Source: Hirundichthys speculiger (Eukaryota; Chordata; Actinopteri; Beloniformes; Exocoetidae). Taken from it: 64,000 nt of DNA. A model generated the notes under the pieces. The model did not search any database and was not told the origin of the DNA. It was given only the letters and a program-made list of their open reading frames with translations. Numbering within the stretch: position 1 is the first letter of the stretch; each line of letters starts with the position of its first letter. This document shows, piece by piece, positions 42,301 through 52,944 of the stretch. A program made the translations under genes and the position numbers. The stretch covers positions 1,550,001 to 1,614,000 of the forward strand of contig JAGFBZ010000261.1 of assembly GCA_018398805.1 (NCBI GenBank), read 5' to 3'.

Positions 42301-45300
42301 GTTTCATACAACAACAGTGAACAAGTTTATTTGCATAACCCATCAACTTCCTCATGTAGCGCGTGAGGCTGCGTAACTGTGTGTCTGAGTTGTTAGACTG
42401 CAGGGAACCTGCAACCTGGAACTTTTTTTTCTAATCATCGTGCTTGATGTATGAATATAGATGCATTTTCGGTTGTTATTTGAACTTATTTGAACAAGAC
42501 TCATTTATCATGTTTTATTCAAGCACATTTAAAAATTGTCTCTGTCATACAGCTTCATCCATCTTGTTGACTGTTTGGTTGACAACACCTTGTACAGTTT
42601 GGTGATAAATGCAGTGGAAAAACTTCTGACTGTATTCCAGGGGGAGGTAGGTGAAATGCCCTACCGCGCTGTTGTTCAAAACTGCAGCCACCATTCTGAG
42701 GCTATCTCTGAAAATAAGACTGATAAAAAAGTAGGCTAATATCTGATAGTCATAATAAAAAGCTTTTCTATTTTCAATAGCTACAAAATTGCAAAGCAAA
42801 CACCAACTTGTGTCGCTTATTTGTATATCTTTCTTTGTTTATTGAGTCAAAGGCTCCATGTGTCAATCCTTTGTTCATGTCTGAGCTGATGCTGGAGACA
42901 AATGGCTTGACATGCAAACCCTCTGAGGAAGAATTTCAGGTTTGTTTCTTCTTGAGTTGTTAAAAATTGAAGTTACATTTTACATATCAAGCATCCCTCT
43001 GGAGTACACTTCTTAACTGTTTAATTCCTACAGGACATCATTGAAGAGATTATCAGGCAGTTTGAGAGGACAGTGATGTCAGTGAAGACACTGATGAAAG
43101 ACCGTGAATTTCACTCACTGACAGACCCTGAAATGCGTATGGTAAAAGTAATCGGCACCTCAATCCAACACCTCTAAACAGAATATCTTTGTTATTCTTC
43201 GTGTTGATGTTTGCCTGCTGATATATCAGAAATCTTGTGGTGATCATCTGTTTCTTTACATGTTACCTGTTAGAAGTCGCAAAATGAAAATCATCAGTCT
43301 TTGGAGTCTGTCTTGAAGAATGATGGTCACCTTAAAAGTATCAGGCAAAAAATCAGGGTCAGTTTTTACAAACCTCATTGTTTTCATACAAAGCTTCATG
43401 TGTTTGAATTTTTTTCTTTTCTTTTTTTTTTTTTTACCTCCTCCTTAGGATTCTCTACATTTTGCCTTTGACTCTGCAAAAGTGTACTCAAATACATTGG
43501 AACATCTGCCAGCATTCTACGAGAATGAAAGTCTTCATGTGGATACAGTGAGGCAAGAGGATTATGGTAATGTCCAGTTTATAAGCACAGACTGCATTTT
43601 TCTATTATATCTCTTGCTCACAATTTAGGAATTTTAGTATTTAATATACACTGCCCAGCCAAAAAAAAGGTCATGCACTCTAATATTTCGTTGTACCACC
43701 TTTAGTTTTGATTACGGCACACATTCACTGTGGCATTGTTTCGATAAGCTTCTGCAATGTCACAAGATTTTTTCATCCAGTGTTGCATTAATCTTTCACC
43801 AAGATCTTGCATTGATGATGGTAGAGTCTGACCACTGCGCAAAGTCTTCTCCAGCACATCCCAAAGATTCTCAATGGGGTTCAGGTCTGGACTCTGCGGT
43901 GGCCAATCCATGTGTCAAAATGATGTCTCATGCTCCCTGAACCAACCTTTCACAATTTGAGCCTGATGAATCCTGACATTGTCATCTTGGAATATGCCCG
44001 TGCCATCAGGAAAAAAAAAATCAATTGATGGAAAAATGTGGTCATTCAGTATATTCAGGTAGTCAGCTGACCTCATTCTTTGAGCTCATACTGCTGCTGA
44101 ACCTGAACCTGACCAACTGCAGCAACCCCAGATCAGAACACTGCCCCCACAGGCTGGTACAGTAGGCACTAGGCATGATGGGTGCATCACTTCATCTGCC
44201 TCTCTTCTTACCCTGATGTGCCCATCACTCTGGAACAAGGTCAGTCTGGGCTCATCAGACCACATGACCTTCTTCCATTGCTCCAGAGTCCAATCTTTAT
44301 GCTCCCTAGCAAACTGAAGCCTTTTTTTCCGGTTAGCCTCACTGATTTGAGGTTTTCTTAATACACAGCTGTTCAGTCCCAGTCCCTTGAGTTCCCTTTG
44401 CATTGTGCATGTGGAAATGCTCTTACTTTCACTATTAAACATAGCCTTGAGTTCTACTGTTGTTTTTCTTAGATTTGATCTCACCAAACGTTTAGGTGCT
44501 CGCCAATCATGATCATTGAGGATTTTTTTCCAGCCACATTTCTTCCTCAAAGACAATGGGTCCCCACTATCCTTCCAGTTTTTAATAATGCGTTGGACAG
44601 TTCTTAATCCAATTTTGTTAGTTTCTGCAATCTCCATAGATGTTTTCTCTGCTTGATGCATGCCAATGATTTGACCCTTCTCAAACAGACTAACATTTTT
44701 TCCACCACCACAGGCTGTGTCTTTTGACATGGTTGTTTAGGAAATGAGAAGCAACTCATTGCATCAGTTGGGGTTAAATAACTTGTTGCCAGCTGAAAGA
44801 TAATTGCCCATGCAGTACTTATCCAATAGGAGGCTCGTACCTACTTGCTTAGTTAAATCCAGGTGGTGACTTATTTTTTGGCCAGGCAGTGTAGATGTGC
44901 AGTGTGTAGAACTATTCCCTTGATGGATTACTTTTGATCACATTTTTACATGAAAGAACAAATGCTTTGTTTGCATTTACAAGGGGTAAAATTAGAAAAC
45001 TAAGCTATATGCTGTCAGTTATTTATTAAAATAAAATTCAAACTTGTTAACTACAATTACCATTTGAAACATCATAAGTCGCTTTCCCACTATTTAGCCA
45101 AAGTTGAGCATATTGAGGCTAAGCCAGGTCACTTGCTTTCCCATTGACACTTCCAGTGCTTGACGGAGCCAATCCAGGTTACCCTGGCCCCCAATTTCTA
45201 GCCTCACTTTTCTTTGCATTCAAACAGGGCTAAATGGGGCTGGAGGTGGTGTCACAGTAGAAGGAGAGTCATACAGTTCTCCCCAGTTTATTTTAGGACT

Positions 45301-48300
45301 CATCTTAATATTTGTGTTTATGATGGGCTTTCTTCACTTGCCACTATTGTCACAGAACATCTGTCACAGATAGGTCAGGCTTTGTTTTAGGGCTCCTATA
45401 CACTGCGCAATATCTGCGGTTGGATAAGATCATAAAATGTCACGCTGTAGCATTTGCGTTTGCCTAGTCTTGGGTACGATGTCGAGAATGGTATGTGCAG
45501 ACTGTACATCAATAAGCCCTCTTGAATCGTAGGCTCTGACCGATGGAGATCCAGACAGATGGAGAATTACATAATCCATATGGGCTGATGGAAAACAAAC
45601 AACACATGACAATAAACCGCTCTGTTGTAGAGTTTACATGTGCCAAAATACCAAACCATGTGTTCCTGGTCATGGTTAGTGAGATTAGGCCAATTTCAGA
45701 ATCTTATTTTTCTCTGGAATGGCACTACAGTATGTCACAATAATCAGTATGTCCCTTTAACTTACATTTTAATTGGCTAGTAAGTAGAAGGTTTTGTAGG
45801 TTTTTTGACGATGTCAGAAATTGATATTGTGATGACTGTTGTCACTGATTTTGACCAAAAATATCCCCACGATTCTTTCACCATGTTGATCTTTCATTTG
45901 CAACAGTCCAAAATCATGCTGTGCATAGGAGCCATGAGATCAGGGGTGTCTAACTCCAGTCCTGGAGGGCGCCTGTCCTGGATGTCTTAGATATTTCCCT
46001 GTTTCAGTGCACCTGATGCAAATTAATGGGTCACCATCAGCTTGCCATCAACGTCTGCAAGAGTCTGTTAATGACCCATTCATTTGAATCAGGTGCACTC
46101 AAGCAGAGAAACATCTAAGGCATGCAGGACAGTGGTCCCTCCAGGATTGGAGTTGGACACCCCTCCCTTGGATAAATTCCTTAGATTTGTTAATTAAAAA
46201 GATTTGTTCAACAAATCATTCAGTACTTGGTCAGAGCTCTGACTGCCTATCAAACTCACTGAAATGAAACACAGCTGAGAGTTTTGTGATTCTACTCATT
46301 AATCTTGGGCTTCACCAGTGCTGTCACTTGCAAACACCAGAGTTCAAAAACTAATGACAGTATAGAAGTTTCCTCACTGAATATTGGACTAGATTTTATC
46401 GATGACCCTATGAAATCTAACCCTAACCCATAAAATCTAGTAACAGCAAATAAAACCCTGACGGGCAGATTATATAAGCATACACGAGTGGTGATTAATA
46501 GTTAGAGTAGGTGACATAATCAGGTTCCTTTGAGCATGAAATGTGTTGACTTCACATCACAGGTTTGATCTTCCTTGAAGAAACTCTTGAGTTGCACCAC
46601 AGAAAGCAGAAGGAGATCTCAACTATTCCAAACAACAGCCATCATGGCTTACTGCTTGTGGACAATATGCAGCTCAAAAAGAAGTTAGAGTCTTCTGCCT
46701 TTCATTTTCTGGAGGTCAGAACTCACATATACAATATACACACACACACACTGACACTCACTCGTAAACACACGTGCTGTACACAAAAACATTACCATTT
46801 TACACTGAAATCTGCTGTAGCGCTTCATAATGTTTATGCTTATTTTTTATTCATTGTGCAAAGCTTCTGTTGGTGCCTTCAATTTTTTTTGTCTTCAAAA
46901 ATAAGGGTTTTAGTTTGTCAAAAGGAGTAGTGTAAGTAAAACGCTAGAACAGTGATTTAGAGGTCTTTGGGACAACCCGAAAACCCGAGGTAAGAAAATC
47001 AAGTTGGTTCCGGGTCCAAATATTGTGGGTCCATTTGGGTTCAGACCCCTGGACTTATGATAATAGCTCGGGTCGGGTCAGTTTCGGGTCAAATTTTCAC
47101 GGGTCCATTCGGGTGAAGACCTCTACAGTGATTACCAAAGTGTGGGCCGCGGCCCCCTGGTGGGCCGTCGCGGTACTGCAGGTGGGCCGTGAGTGGTCAT
47201 AAAAATTGAACAAATATGTTTTAAATCCTCAATTTAAATCCTTTTTTCAATATGTTTTTAATTACTTTAAAATATTCATGACATGTGTAAAATCCCCCAG
47301 TTTTGGTTCAGTCTCTGACTAGCAGAGTCTGTCACCGGGACCAGCTCTCCATCCTACGGGTAAGAAGTTGCGGTCTAGGAGAGGTTCCTCACTAGATTTC
47401 CTCAACTTATTTAAGCTGGTGTCGAGAAGATACGCCTAGCTCTCACTGCCTACTTCCAAACGTATGCCCCGCTCACTCCAATAACTGTCCTTCAGAGGAA
47501 TAGCCGGGTGGCTCGAAGTCCAGCTATCGGTCACGTCTGTTAACGGCAGCTCTTCTCTCTCACGATCTGGGCTCTTGTTACAGGCTAGGAAACTTTAGCG
47601 GCTCGGACAGCGAGCCTCAGGGACAATTTGACAAAAATGTGGCTAAAATAACCCATAAGAACCTGTGCGTTAGTGCAGAGGCATAAACAAGTCTTCAAAA
47701 TTCTGAATACAGATATAATGTCCACAACGACGTCTTATGACAGTTTTTATATTTATTAAAGCAGATTAGCAAGGTTAAGCAACAGCATTGATTGGTTATA
47801 CAATTTATAATTCTAAAAAGGCAGATTAAAGCTGTGGCTTACTGATCAGTTCATCTGGTTGGTCAAGGACAGGCTGAGAAACGCATGTGGCCACTATGCG
47901 GGTTCAAGGCCGCTGGCAGGGAGGGAGAGAGAGAGCTCAAACGATCAGGCCTGCAGGTATGCTGATCCGGCCCCTCCTCCTTGCTAGCGGTGAGCTAGGC
48001 TAACCAAAAAGGCTCCAATTATTCCTTCAAGAATTGGGAAAAATTCGTAGATCCTGTTCCAAGCGTCTTTCTGTCTTCTTTTCTTGAAGTAATTCCTTCC
48101 AGTTAATCCTCCAGATGGGGGTCGCTCGTCCAGGTTTCAGCTAGTCCTTCTTCGTCTGAAAATCGCTCCAGGAATCCACCCAGAGTCCCTCTGCGTTCTC
48201 TTTTTATGCGCTCTCTCTCTCCTTGCTCGCCCTGCACCAGCCTTCATCTGATTGGTTCTCTCACCTTTGCATATGCATACATAATTTCCCTCAAACTCAC

Positions 48301-51300
48301 ATGACACTTCTGATTGGTTATTCACATATACAGAGGCGTGCATAATTTTACATAATCATGCATAACACACATCCACAATGACTTCACATGTTTACAGCTT
48401 TGGCAGGGGCGTTCACCTTAATCATCATGACATCATGGCACACACAAGCCTCGCAAGGTCACCTTGTTTTTCTTGGCTATCCAGCTCGTTAAGCTAAAGC
48501 TTATCAGCTAACGCTAACCCTTTTTCTAACGATCTACATACCAACGTATGTTCCAACGTTACATTAACTGATTGATTGATTGGTTCGTGTTTAATAACAG
48601 AATTCAGTAAATGATCTGCCGTCTGCAGCAGAGACTCTGCCACTTCTGCCAAGGCCACTTCCGAGCTGAGCGGATGACATCGTCATTTGACCCAGACACC
48701 TGGTCCCAGTGTTGTGTATGCCGAAGTAACTTATGTTTACACTTACGCCCTCTCTCCTGCCCTGTTGACATTCCAGAGAGGAACATGCGCTCCGCTCTGT
48801 CTCTGTCCGTTTTTGACCCAACAAAAATAAGTTTTTCCCTTTAACATACACTATGTTAAAAATTAAAAATCACTAATACATTTTGTTTCTGATCCTTGAC
48901 TAATCACACACACATTTCATACATTTCATTGATTAGGAATTGCTTACAAATCACGTAAATCACCTCTCCTTCTGTTACTTCACTTGTTTAGACTAGTTAC
49001 CGGCTCGTGTTTACATTACCTCACCCGCGGCTGCTATCTCCTACTCCTGTTTTGATAAACATATGGGTTGTTTTTATTCCCCTGAGTACACAGTGACCTT
49101 CACTCAGCCGCTGAAAGCAGAGACTCACAGTCCCGACCCAAATCATACCGAATACATCTTTCTGATCATTGAATTATTGAGTCACCCATGTCATGGCTTA
49201 TAGATTGATTCCAAATCACATCAATTACCACTTTTTCTGTTTTCACATCCGTCTCTCCTTTAACACACAGAGTTAATAGTGATTATTGATTAGAAGCTGA
49301 GCTGATTCCAACGATCTCTCCGGGTCATTTGACACATGATTAAAAAACATTAAGAAGTAATAAAACAAACCAGTTAAGTGTTATTCTACTGTCATCTTAA
49401 CTTAATATGACAAGTGTCACTTTATTTGTTGGCCCCGTACACTGGTAACGGAACATAGCTTCTAGTCCTGTATGTTGATCACAGTTGTGATTGAAGCTTT
49501 GGGTGGGCCGCGGAGATTTTTCACATTTCAAATCGGGCCATGGTATTCTGAAGTTTGGGAATGGCTGCCCAAGAAGACGCATTACTAAATGAATCTGGTA
49601 AACTAATGCAACAACAGTACCAAAATCCCCACATGCAAGGCTCATCACACATGCTTTCTAGCCACACTATCATTGTTCCTGTAATTTAAATACACTGATG
49701 CCAAAACACTGTACCAGTCTTCTTCAAGGATAGTGCAGATGCTAAAGGGTCTAATAAATGTTTTTGACCATTTTATGAAAGGGGTTTGAAGAAAAGGGTT
49801 AATGTACATGTACAGAGACCTTGAATGAAAATTAAAAAGATCTTTTAAAATTACAATATAATACATTTCCCCAAGGATGTATCTAATTGGACAAAACCTT
49901 ATCAGTCAAATTAAAAGTAAAAGAAACGCTACATCAAAAATTATTGTTCCTCTTCTTCCTCCCCAGGTCATCTATGACATAATTAAGCTGCAGGCAGAGA
50001 GGAAGCTGGATGCCATCTCACGTGAAGTTCAGGAAATACACCTTAAAGTGGAACCAAATCCCCCTGCTACAGCAGAGATTGTTTCTTATCAGAAGTTTTG
50101 TGATATCCAGGAGAGGGTGACGTACATTTCTCATTGATAGCAAGAAAACCACTGAGAATCCTTGGTGTCCCTCCTCCTATACTTCCTCTTCTCCTTTTCC
50201 CAGATTTCCCAGGTTTATAAAATGCATAATCTGATCAAAATATACTCCGTACCTATTCCGCCAGAGGACCTTGTGGTTTTTACCACAATGCAAACCACCA
50301 TGAAGTCACTGCAGAGAACAGCTGATGATGCATGGCTAGAGCAGGAGTGCAGAATGGAGAAGCTGTCCAGCTCCCTGAGCACAGGAGTAAAAAACATATA
50401 ACATGAGGTCTAAAAAATTCTATTCAAGTTACAGGTACAGTACCTGGAGAATTATTAATATTATTATATTATTATTGTTATTATTATTATTGTATCAATG
50501 TAGGTTATATGATGTTTTAATGATCCCAGACAGGGGTGCACAGTATTAGGAAAACATACAATTTGAGGTACTGTATTTGAAAATTGCAATGATGATAAGA
50601 CTTCATTGTGGGATATTTAAACAAATACTTCATGGAATCATTTTTTTTTCTGCATTGCATCTTACATTAGCAGCAAAGTTTCTTCACTGGAGAACATCTT
50701 CATGCTTCCTTAAAGTATTCCCTGCAGTATTGTTTGACGCACTTTTCTGCAGCATAAGTGTTTGACCACCCAAAAATATAAAAAATAAAACAAAAACAAT
50801 ATAATCTACGTTCATGATAACTTGTTTGGGAAAAAAACTAACTCAAGTATAAGTGTAGAAGAATATACTTTGTGTAGATTCACAACAAGTATGTATGTGC
50901 GCATGTATTAGATGTATGCGTACACACATATGTACACAGCCAAAAGTTCTTCTTTGCCCATGTTATCCTTGTTCATCTCCTTCCCTCCTGTTATCACAAC
51001 GCTTACAACACTCTCCATAAAAATTAGCCTTTCTTTTTTTTAAAGATTTTTTGTGGCACTAGTGGCCTTTATTCACAGTAGTAAGACAGGAAGGGGGGCA
51101 GAGAGAACGGGGAAGACACGCGGCAAAGGGTCGACGAGTCGGGAGTCGAACTTGCGACCAGCCGCACGAGGACTGTAGCCTCTGTATATGGGCCGCCTGA
51201 CCTAACCACTGCGCCACCGGGGCAGCCCAAAATTAGCCTTTCTTGGAAAAAGTTCCATCTGATTGGCAAATATGTTACTGATTTTAAGAGTGAATGAATG

Positions 51301-51678
51301 GCACTTGGAAGTAATGGATAGCTTAATTTGTTTTATTTATTTTTGTTGTTTTTACAATATTGATATTGAAGTAACAATACATTTTCGATATATTATAGAG
51401 CCCTAATCTCACATGTACTTTACTTATATCCCAAGAATTTCAAATTTGAATGGTACGAAACTATGGTTTCAGTGTCCTTGTTACTCTTCTGTTCATGTAC
51501 ATTTGTGTGCTCCATCTGTAACTGGTCACCTTGTGGTTTTTCATGTGTAGAATCCAGAAATCTTTGCATCAATGCAGATTCTTCCCAACTGCGTCCTCTC
51601 TTGGGAGCGATCCACATTTCCATAGATGAACTTCAGCTCCAATCATCTGCTTGTAGTTTTCACCGGAAGAAATTAAAG
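39365..51678 (+). CDS. axonemal dynein heavy chain, N-terminal tail (DNAH6-like), partial
   Basis: Dynein heavy chains are ciliary ATPase motors; this part is the N-terminal tail that binds intermediate chains. Recognised exons: 39365-39725 (first ATG 39522), 40981-41116, 41219-41321, 41401-41482, 42553-42730, 42853-42939, 43034-43141, 43274-43357, 43449-43566, 46563-46714, 49967-50116, 50204-50386 and 51551-51678. Exons 2-12 join in phase. Diagnostic stretches are [44 protein letters not shown] and [13 protein letters not shown], which match the DNAH6-type tail from memory; DNAH14 remains possible. About 570 residues are present of a family size above 4000. Motor exons would lie beyond the window. 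Two joins are faulty: exon 1 to 2 (one strong donor gives the wrong phase; a weak GT at 39734 would fit) and exon 12 to 13 (an exon of 3n+1 nt appears absent). Introns are full of transposons. It may be functional, mis-assembled or decaying. Confidence 0.8.
39874..40280. mobile_element. 407-bp MITE with TTAA target duplication
   Basis: The ends AGATGGGGTAGGTGTTC and GAACACCTACCCCACCT are near-perfect inverted repeats. TTAA flanks both sides (39870-39873 and 40281-40284), which suggests piggyBac-type mobilisation. The interior has no coding capacity. It lies in an intron of the dynein gene. Confidence 0.8.
43649..44891 (-). mobile_element. Tc1-like transposon, inactive
   Basis: The inverted ends CACTGCCCAGCCAAAAAA and TTTTTTGGCCAGGCAGTG are flanked by TA (43647-43648 and 44892-44893). 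The minus-strand transposase starts at 44730 ([12 protein letters not shown]) with a paired-like DNA-binding region ([15 protein letters not shown]). The first catalytic Asp is in VMWSDEPR. The frame breaks after about 44086. The second half reappears at 43702-43911 with [15 protein letters not shown], carrying the second Asp and the Glu of the DD(34)E triad. Stops lie between the halves. It sits in a dynein intron. Confidence 0.9.
44894..45940. other. dynein intron, unassigned sequence
   Basis: No exon or known repeat is supported. Parts near 45080-45300 and 45390-45550 look like old dispersed repeats by base composition, but no ends were found. Confidence 0.3.
45941..46164. mobile_element. 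palindromic hAT MITE
   Basis: The ends CAGGGGTGTCTAACTCCAG and GGAGTTGGACACCCCTC are inverted repeats. The internal arms GTGCACCTGATGC and ATCAGGTGCAC, and AATGGGTCA and TGACCCATT, are also inverted. No clean 8-bp target duplication was found. It is in the intron before the dynein exon at 46563. Confidence 0.7.
46950..49567. mobile_element. old hAT element with nested inserts
   Basis: The outer left end reads CAGTGATT, then (after the nested MITE) ACCAAAGTGTGGGCCGCGG. The right end reads GGGCCGCGGAG and later AAGTTTGGGAATGGCTG, roughly its inverse. The flanking octamers CGCTAGAA (46942-46949) and CCCAAGAA (49568-49575) agree at six of eight positions. The interior (47,300-49,490) contains an unassigned segment that may be a separate LTR-like insert, with minus-strand AATAAA near 47750. 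No transposase frame is intact. Confidence 0.55.
46958..47125. mobile_element. 168-bp hAT MITE inside an older hAT end
   Basis: The inverted ends TAGAGGTCTTTGGG and GGGTGAAGACCTCTA are flanked by a perfect 8-bp duplication CAGTGATT (46950-46957 and 47126-47133). The body is rich in CGGGTC/GACCCG repeats. The duplicated octamer is the terminus of the surrounding older hAT element. Confidence 0.85.
50559..51330 (+). mobile_element. 5'-truncated R2-like 3' UTR copy with a SINE inside
   Basis: From CAATTTGAGG to GCTTAATTTG this matches the stretch that follows the R2-like ORFs at 55821-56383 and 61873-62439. No coding part is attached, as expected for a heavily truncated insertion. The SINE at 51036-51228 is unique to this copy. 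It fills most of the dynein intron where an exon seems to be missing. Confidence 0.65.
51036..51228 (-). repeat. tRNA-derived SINE with 16-bp target duplication
   Basis: Flanked by AAAATTAGCCTTTCTT at 51020-51035 and 51229-51244. The minus strand starts CCCCGGTGGCGCAGTGGTTA (A box) and contains GTTCGACTCCC (B box), with a tail AATAAAGGCCACTAGTGCC and an A-rich end. The two other copies of the host sequence (near 56280 and 62340) lack it, so they serve as empty sites. Confidence 0.9.
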
Positions 51679-51978
51679 GTCCTTCAATTCTTTTGACATT
51701 CTCTGTGATTTCAAAGTGATTATTAAAAAAAATGTTGCAGTACATGTTATAGCATGTTTTTTGTTTGTGCTAAAATAGATTATACAACACAGAAAATGCC
51801 ATGTTATTTTAACATTGCCAGCCAAAAAGCTAAACAGCCCGTGAGTTTTTCCTGCTGGTTTTTCGTCTGGAGCAATCCAGTGACTGCTGTGAAAGGGCAG
51901 CTGACAATCAGGGAAAGACCAGATGACGGCCTGGAAAGACTGCTGACAAGAGGGAATAGACCCTAACAGGGCTGGTGT

Positions 51979-52944
51979 GTGTTAGCGACTCACACCGGCA
52001 GGACTCAGCGCTGGTTAGCATTTCTGGGTCCACCCACCATTGCTACGAAAACTTTAAGGAAAAGAATACCCCCAGGGTCTGCGAGAGCGGGGGCGCAAGA
52101 TGACCCACCACGGACGGATCTTACGGTAACAGACCATGGAACAGAACTGACAATGAGTAAAACAATCAGCACCGCAACTGATGGACCGTCAACACTGGCA
52201 GGAAAAACGCTGCAGAGCTGCATTTGTGGCTGGTCAATGCTAACAACAGTGAGGGGCCTTAAAATCCACCAAGGCCTAAAGAAATGCCTCAGCGAACTCA
52301 GAAAGGGGTCTCGCATTGACCAGTACTTGTTAAAAAGTAGGCCAAATCAGTCGAGTGAAGCCCGGAGGCAGGATAACCCCCACAGTCCTGAGGGTATCAG
52401 CACCCCAGTTGAAGTTCAGCTTCGCATTGACCCTCCAGTAGTCACCAGCTCGGAGCTTAGCCAGCCACAGCCAGCAGCAGTATCCAGCCCAGGGCCCAGC
52501 CAGACACAGCCAGCAGTAGTCTCCAACCCAGGGCCCAGCCAGCCGCAGCCAGTAGCAGTCTCCAGCCCAGGGCCCAGCCAGCCACAGCCAGAAGTAGTCT
52601 CCAGCCCAGGGCCCAGCCAGCCGCAGCCAGCAGCAGTCTTCAGCCTAGAGGTCAGCTTGCAACATCCAGCAACAGTCTACAACATTAAGCCCAGTCAGCA
52701 GCGACCAGCAACAGAGAGGAAGATGGAAGGAAGGAAACCCCATATCTTGTGGCCTAAATCCAGCCTGAAAAGAGAGAGGGAGAATATTGACTCTGACCTG
52801 GTTCTCTTACTCGAACAACAGAAGGGTCCTGTTGAAAGAAAGCTGGAGAATATTGGAGCCATCATCTACAGCTATAGGGCCGAGAGATTTGGGATGAAGG
52901 GTAAGACTCAGAGGCAGCAGAAAGGCCCCCCTTCAACCAGATGA
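51979..52944 (+). CDS. R2-like element, N-terminal ORF (321 aa)
   Basis: This open frame encodes a finger-like segment, CICGWSMLTTVRGLKIHQGL with a following KKC, near residues 83-105; such fingers bind target DNA in R2-type elements. Seven imperfect 13-residue repeats (for example SSPGPSQPQPAAV) occupy residues 156-246 (52444-52716). The frame ends at a TGA that overlaps the ATG of the next ORF (ATGA at 52941). The family usually has one long ORF, so this could be a one-base loss in the C run just upstream. The true N-terminus is uncertain. Confidence 0.65.
   Translation: MLATHTGRTQRWLAFLGPPTIATKTLRKRIPPGSARAGAQDDPPRTDLTVTDHGTELTMSKTISTATDGPSTLAGKTLQSCICGWSMLTTVRGLKIHQGLKKCLSELRKGSRIDQYLLKSRPNQSSEARRQDNPHSPEGISTPVEVQLRIDPPVVTSSELSQPQPAAVSSPGPSQTQPAVVSNPGPSQPQPVAVSSPGPSQPQPEVVSSPGPSQPQPAAVFSLEVSLQHPATVYNIKPSQQRPATERKMEGRKPHILWPKSSLKRERENIDSDLVLLLEQQKGPVERKLENIGAIIYSYRAERFGMKGKTQRQQKGPPSTR

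Noticed and set aside
47336..48570. Antisense solo LTR or endogenous retrovirus
   Set aside because: A minus-strand AATAAA and GC-rich flanks hint at an LTR, but no matching TG/CA ends, duplication or coding sequence could be fixed.
51036..51228. tRNA gene
   Set aside because: A- and B-box motifs belong to a SINE with target duplication and A-rich tail; no cloverleaf gene is supported.
51473..51524. Missing dynein exon between exons 12 and 13
   Set aside because: Length and phase fit (52 nt), but the encoded residues are Cys/Val/His-rich and unlike the dynein tail.
52444..52716. CRISPR-like regular repeat array
   Set aside because: The 39-bp units are contiguous with no spacers and encode a Pro/Ser/Gln linker.
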